NCBI GenBank assembly: GCA_029267645.1
Contig: JAJUIM010000062.1
Coordinates: forward strand, 1-8,905
Source of the DNA: Microbacterium sp.
Lineage (GTDB): Bacteria > Actinomycetota > Actinomycetes > Actinomycetales > Microbacteriaceae
Length of the DNA stretch: 8,905 nt
Direction of reading: 5' to 3'
Program-made: the position numbers and the translations under genes
Shown: in pieces, positions 6,885 to 8,905 of the stretch
How the letters are laid out: each line of letters starts with the position of its first letter
Position numbering within the stretch: position 1 is the first letter of the stretch
The notes under the pieces: model-generated
Told to the model about the DNA's origin: nothing
Seen by the model: only the letters and a program-made list of their open reading frames with translations
The model's database searches: none

Positions 6885-6990
6885 GGGAACACACTCCTTG
6901 AGGTCGGGATGGGCGCCGCTCAGCGGGCCTTCCTCAACGGTACGCGCGTCAGGGAAGACGGGCGCCGCGTGGCCTGTCAGTGATACCCGG

Positions 6991-6996
6991 TAACCT
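6991..6996 (+). promoter_or_regulatory. Possible -10 element of the tRNA-Arg/orn unit
   Basis: TAACCT matches TANNNT and ends 9 nt before the first base of the mature tRNA, so transcription would begin a few bases upstream of the acceptor stem. No good -35 is visible at normal spacing. Confidence 0.35.
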
Positions 6997-7005
6997 GGTG
7001 GGCGA

Positions 7006-7077
7006 CCCCCAGTAGCTCAGTGGAAGAGCAGAGGCTTTCTAATCCTTAGGTCGGGTGTTCGAATCGCCCCTGGGGGA
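7006..7077 (+). tRNA. tRNA-Arg (anticodon UCU)
   Basis: A cloverleaf can be drawn through 72 nt: acceptor CCCCCAG (7006-7012) pairs with CTGGGGG (7070-7076); D arm GCTC/GAGC (7015-7018, 7026-7029) with A in the position-20 region, an arginine identity element; anticodon loop TTTCTAA (7036-7042), anticodon TCT at 7038-7040 reading AGA; T arm GGGTG/CGCCC (7053-7057, 7065-7069) with loop TTCGAAT. Discriminator A7077. CCA is not encoded. The anticodon stem is imperfect: pair 31-39 is C7035 opposite T7043 and 27-43 is G-U. The orn start codon is 38 nt downstream, so the two are probably co-transcribed and the tRNA cut out. Confidence 0.93.
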
Positions 7078-7114
7078 CGGCTACGTCACGCTGGAGAGAG
7101 AAGAGTGCACGACT

Positions 7115-7738
7115 GTGGGCGCACCTGAGAACGATCGGCTCGTCTGGATCGACTGCGAGATGACGGGGCTCGACCCCGCAACCGATGAGCTGGTCGAGAT
7201 CGCGGTCGTCGTGACCGACTTCGACCTCAAGATCCTCGACCCGGGCCTGCAGATCGTCATCAAGCCCTCCGAGGCGGCGCTCGCGAACATGGGCGACTTC
7301 GTGACGAAGATGCACGCGACGAGCGGCCTCGACAAGGAGATCCCCCACGGCGTGGATCTCGCGGACGCCGAGCGCCAGGTGCTCGACTACGTCAAGCAGT
7401 TCGTGCCCGTCGAGCGCAAGGCGCCCCTCGCAGGCAACACGATCGGCACCGACCGCATGTTCCTCGCAAAGTACATGCCCGAGCTCGACGGCTTCCTGCA
7501 CTATCGCAACGTCGACGTGTCGAGCATCAAGGAGCTCGCACGCCGCTGGATGCCCCGCGTCTATTTCCAGGCGCCCGAGAAGAACGGCGGCCACCGCGCG
7601 CTGGCCGACATCCTCGAATCGATCCGCGAGCTGCAGTACTACCGCCGCACGGCGTTCGTCGCGGATCCCGGCCCCACGACTGACGAAGCCCGGGCCGTAG
7701 CTGAGAATGTCGTGAACGAGTTCGCGCAGAACCTATGA
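7115..7738 (+). CDS. orn: Oligoribonuclease (DEDDh 3'-5' exoribonuclease)
   Basis: A 207-residue Orn, which degrades 2-5 nt RNA fragments, and the c-di-GMP breakdown product pGpG where present, to mononucleotides. Exonuclease motifs: Exo [11 protein letters not shown] at 11-20 with D13 and E15; the Exo II Asp lies in the [14 protein letters not shown] region; Exo III H-x-A-x-x-D in GHRALADI near the C-terminus supplies the general-base His and last Asp, followed by the typical [10 protein letters not shown]. The GTG at 7115 is preferred because it gives the family's normal length; the frame is open back into the tRNA-Arg gene (an ATG at 7055 lies inside the tRNA and is not credible). The ribosome binding site is only fair (purine-rich GAGAGAGAAG ending about 11 nt upstream). 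Placement directly before tRNA-His also occurs in mycobacteria, as I recall. Confidence 0.96.
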   Translation: MGAPENDRLVWIDCEMTGLDPATDELVEIAVVVTDFDLKILDPGLQIVIKPSEAALANMGDFVTKMHATSGLDKEIPHGVDLADAERQVLDYVKQFVPVERKAPLAGNTIGTDRMFLAKYMPELDGFLHYRNVDVSSIKELARRWMPRVYFQAPEKNGGHRALADILESIRELQYYRRTAFVADPGPTTDEARAVAENVVNEFAQNL

Positions 7739-7777
7739 CAAAATAGACGGGTTGCCCGCTGCGGCGGGATCGACATG

Positions 7778-7853
7778 GTGGCTGTAGCTCAGCTGGTAGA
7801 GCACCGCGTTGTGGTCGCGGGGGTCGCGGGTTCAAGCCCCGTCAGCCACCCCA
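7778..7853 (+). tRNA. tRNA-His (anticodon GUG)
   Basis: Acceptor GTGGCTG (7778-7784) pairs with CAGCCAC (7843-7849); D arm GCTC/GAGC; anticodon stem CCGCG/CGCGG (7804-7808, 7816-7820) with loop TTGTGGT and anticodon GTG at 7811-7813; T arm GCGGG/CCCGT with loop TTCAAGC. G7777 before the acceptor can pair with discriminator C7850, giving the G-1:C73 pair that marks tRNA-His. CCA at 7851-7853 is present in the DNA, unlike in the neighbouring tRNA-Arg. It begins 39 bp after the orn stop and may be co-transcribed with it. Confidence 0.97.
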
Positions 7854-7856
7854 CTC

Positions 7857-7887
7857 ACGGCCCCGGCATCGTGCCGGGGCCGTTCTT
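7857..7887 (+). terminator. Rho-independent terminator after tRNA-His
   Basis: A perfect 12-bp stem, ACGGCCCCGGCA (7857-7868), loop TCG, complement at 7872-7883, followed by a T-rich tail (TTCTTCGTTT). It ends the tRNA-Arg/orn/tRNA-His unit just before the repeat array. Confidence 0.88.
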
Positions 7888-7914
7888 CGTTTCGGCGGAC
7901 GTGCGCGGGCGCTC

Positions 7915-7970
7915 TCCCGAGTGCCGCGGCGCCCTCGCATGGGCCCCGGAGGGCGTGTTCGCACTCGGGA
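7915..7970 (+). repeat. Palindromic unit 1
   Basis: Both arms match consensus (7915-7924 and 7961-7970). Inner stem GCCCTC 7931-7936 with GAGGGC 7949-7954. A second, nearer GGGC lies at 7941-7944. Confidence 0.9.
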
Positions 7971-8018
7971 ACGCGTATGCGAGCGGGGACGCACCGCCAC
8001 AAAACGCCGCGCTGCCGC

Positions 8019-8074
8019 TCCCGAGTGCCGCGGCGCCCTCGTGCAGGGTGCAGAGGGCGTGTCAGCACTCGGGA
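8019..8074 (+). repeat. Palindromic unit 2
   Basis: Both arms match consensus (8019-8028 and 8065-8074). Inner stem GCCCTC 8035-8040 with GAGGGC 8053-8058. The 6-nt linker CGCGGC is shared with unit 1. Confidence 0.9.
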
Positions 8075-8134
8075 GTGCGACGCGGCGACCGTGGCCACGG
8101 CCGCCGGTACGCCATTCACGCGCGGCAGCACGCC

Positions 8135-8190
8135 TCCCGAGTGCCGAACTGCCCTCGGGCGGGCGTTACAGGGCGTGTTCGCACTCGTGA
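8135..8190 (+). repeat. Palindromic unit 3
   Basis: Left arm matches consensus (8135-8144); right arm is GCACTCGTGA (8181-8190), one mismatch. The linker CGAACT can partly pair with the opposite linker GTGTTC through GAAC/GTTC. Very similar to unit 5, including the flanking sequence to the right. Confidence 0.9.
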
Positions 8191-8229
8191 GCGTGCGCAC
8201 GCACGCCTGGACGAGCCAGCGGCGCTATC

Positions 8230-8239
8230 GCACTCGGGA
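8230..8239 (+). repeat. Remnant: solitary right arm
   Basis: GCACTCGGGA followed by ACGCG, as after full units, but with no left arm or inner stem. The preceding GACGAGCCAGCGGCG resembles the sequence before unit 6 (GACGAGCCGGCAGCG), so this is probably a unit that lost its left part. Confidence 0.75.
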
Positions 8240-8275
8240 ACGCGGAAGCATCGCCGCGGACCGCCACACCGCCGC

Positions 8276-8331
8276 TCCCGAGTGCGGCGGCGCCCTCGGA
8301 CAGGGCGCGCAGGGCATGTTCGCACTCGGGA
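8276..8331 (+). repeat. Palindromic unit 4
   Basis: Both arms match consensus (8276-8285 and 8322-8331). Inner GCCCTC 8292-8297. AGGGC occurs twice downstream, at 8302-8306 and 8311-8315, so GCCCT can pair with either. Confidence 0.9.
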
Positions 8332-8391
8332 GCACGGCGCGATCAGCACAGCCAAGGCCGCGGTGCGCCGTCCGCACGCGGCCGCACCGGC

Positions 8392-8447
8392 TCCCGAGTG
8401 CCGAACTGCCCCAGGGCGGGCCTTACAGGGCGTGTTCGCACTCGGGA
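8392..8447 (+). repeat. Palindromic unit 5
   Basis: Both arms match consensus (8392-8401 and 8438-8447). Inner left element is GCCCCA (8408-8413) instead of GCCCTC. Nearly a copy of unit 3, 257 bp away. Confidence 0.9.
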
Positions 8448-8480
8448 GCGTGCACACACGCTTCGACGAGCCGGCAGCGA

Positions 8481-8537
8481 GTCCGAGCGCCGCCGGCGCC
8501 CTCGGGCGGGCCGCCGAGAGCGTCGTCACCCTCGGGA
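8481..8537 (+). repeat. Palindromic unit 6 (degenerate)
   Basis: Left arm GTCCGAGCGC and right arm ACCCTCGGGA both differ from consensus and pair poorly. The spacing is kept except for one extra base before GCCCTC (8498-8503). Confidence 0.75.
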
Positions 8538-8578
8538 ACGCGCACGCGAACGCACTGCGGCAGAACGCCGACCGCCAC

Positions 8579-8634
8579 TCTCGATTGCCGCGCCGCCCTC
8601 GGCCGGGGCGTGGAGGGCGCGAACGCACTCGGGA
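8579..8634 (+). repeat. Palindromic unit 7
   Basis: Left arm TCTCGATTGC (8579-8588) has two differences from consensus; the right arm (8625-8634) is exact. Inner GCCCTC 8595-8600 and GGGC 8615-8618 are retained. Confidence 0.85.
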
Positions 8635-8671
8635 ACGCACGCGCCACCGACCGCAATGCGCGCGCTGCCGC

Positions 8672-8727
8672 TCCCGAGTCCCGATACGCCCTCGTGCAGG
8701 GCATAGCGGGCGTGTCCGCACTCGGGA
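8672..8727 (+). repeat. Palindromic unit 8
   Basis: Left arm TCCCGAGTCC (8672-8681) has one difference; right arm exact (8718-8727). The right arm with its flanks (8714-8728) is identical over 15 bases to 8816-8830 in the RNase H gene. Confidence 0.88.
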
Positions 8728-8777
8728 ACGTGGGGCGGACGAGGGGTGCGCGGGGGCGGGGCTCAGGGGCGGCTCAG

Positions 8778-8783
8778 TACGCT
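8778..8783 (+). promoter_or_regulatory. Likely -10 element of a leaderless RNase H transcript
   Basis: TACGCT fits the actinobacterial TANNNT pattern and ends 6 nt before the ATG, the distance expected if transcription begins at the start codon itself. No Shine-Dalgarno sequence lies before the ATG, which fits. A -35 match is not evident. Confidence 0.55.
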
Positions 8784-8789
8784 GATCGG

Positions 8790-8905
8790 ATGACGATCAT
8801 CGCCGCTGCCGACGGGTCCGCACTCGGGAATCCCGGCCCCATGGGCTGGGCCTGGTACATCGACGACGAATCGTGGGCCGCGGGGGGATCGCCGCACGGC
8901 ACGAA
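8790..8905 (+). CDS. rnhA: Ribonuclease HI, N-terminal part (runs off the window)
   Basis: The first 38 codons are visible. The opening MTIIAAADGSALGNPGP carries the hallmark of type I RNase H: first beta strand, catalytic D8 at the start of DGS, then the LGNPGP turn, followed by GWAWYIDD as the second strand. The enzyme cuts the RNA strand of RNA:DNA hybrids and needs three further acidic residues beyond the window. No ribosome binding site is seen; a -10 placed 6 nt before the ATG suggests leaderless expression. Codons 9-14 contain the 15-base stretch shared with the right arm of palindromic unit 8. In some actinobacteria RNase HI is fused to another domain; that cannot be judged here. Confidence 0.9.
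   Translation, partial: MTIIAAADGSALGNPGPMGWAWYIDDESWAAGGSPHGT

Larger units (their letters stand above)
7915..8727 (+). repeat. Array of eight 56-bp palindromic elements plus one remnant, between tRNA-His and RNase H
   Basis: This gene-free stretch contains eight copies of one design: left arm TCCCGAGTGC, 6 nt, GCCCTC, 14 nt, GGGC, 6 nt, right arm GCACTCGGGA. Seven copies are exactly 56 bp and one is 57. Gaps are 48, 60, 85, 60, 33, 41 and 37 bp; the 85-bp gap holds a lone right arm. The left and right arms are reverse complements, and GCCC/GGGC forms an inner stem, so each copy can fold as a nested hairpin or cruciform. Unit starts fall in all three frames modulo 3, which excludes a protein repeat, although open frames run through the region by virtue of GC content. 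Parts of the gaps are themselves related (for example a GCTGCCGCTCCCGAG junction before units 2 and 8), so the array probably grew as a diverged tandem repeat of about 90-115 bp. No integrase, transposase or cas gene is in the window. Confidence 0.92.

Noticed and set aside
7755..7768. Small hairpin CCCGC/GCGGG between orn and tRNA-His as an orn terminator
   Set aside because: Only five base pairs with no T-tract, and tRNA-His starts 9 bp later; read-through into the tRNA is as likely.
7915..8727. CRISPR array
   Set aside because: Repeats are imperfect, the gaps vary from 33 to 85 bp and are partly related to each other, and no cas gene is nearby.
7775..8785. A 336-codon open frame on the plus strand covering tRNA-His and the palindrome array, and similar open frames on the minus strand
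   Set aside because: It begins inside tRNA-His (giving the familiar false peptide VAQLVEH), has an Arg/Ala-rich composition typical of GC-rich noncoding frames, and the 56-bp units fall in all three phases within it.
7857..8790. Genomic island or phage attachment region next to tRNA-His
   Set aside because: No integrase and no duplicated tRNA 3' end are seen in the window, and the next gene is a core gene (RNase H).

Overview
The window is high-GC DNA (around 70%, my estimate) with GC-ending codons, few T-tracts after its hairpins, and tRNA genes mostly lacking an encoded CCA. The gene set (EttA next to a divergent SSB, orn followed by tRNA-His, a compatible-solute ABC transporter with acidic lipoproteins) points to an actinobacterium, most likely the Microbacteriaceae. 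The family assignment is an inference from protein flavour and gene order, not from a database match.

Layout. Positions 1-2105 (+) hold the end of a glycine betaine/proline-type ABC transporter operon: the 3' end of the ATPase, overlapping by one base the ProW-like permease, then a lipoprotein binding protein after a 113-bp gap with two hairpins. A strong hairpin (2121-2152) separates it from a GntR/FCD regulator (2171-2839, -). Divergent from the regulator is a second, paralogous betaine-type lipoprotein (2929-3843, +), with a TGTGATCACA palindrome in the shared promoter region. Another strong hairpin (3857-3898) lies between it and the converging minus-strand genes ettA (3911-5593), an ssb paralogue (5697-6200) and msrA (6339-6884). 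On the plus strand follow tRNA-Arg(UCU) (7006-7077), orn (7115-7738) and tRNA-His (7778-7853) with a clear terminator. The window ends in the first 38 codons of a type I RNase H gene (from 8790).

The most unusual part is the roughly 900-bp stretch between tRNA-His and RNase H. It has no credible gene. It contains eight copies plus one remnant of a 56-bp palindromic element with a fixed plan: TCCCGAGTGC, 6 nt, GCCCTC, 14 nt, GGGC, 6 nt, GCACTCGGGA. The copies are separated by 33-85 bp and occur in all three reading frames, so they are not a repeat protein. The right arm recurs inside the RNase H gene itself: 15 bases identical to unit 8 fall on codons 9-14, within the conserved active-site segment DGSALGNPG. 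Each left arm is therefore the reverse complement of the start of the RNase H message. I do not recognise this element from any described family.

How the genes work together. The first region is an osmoprotectant uptake module with a spare, probably separately regulated binding protein. The middle holds translation control (EttA), ssDNA binding (SSB paralogue) and methionine repair (MsrA). The last part concerns RNA metabolism: two tRNAs, the nanoRNA-degrading oligoribonuclease, and RNase H.
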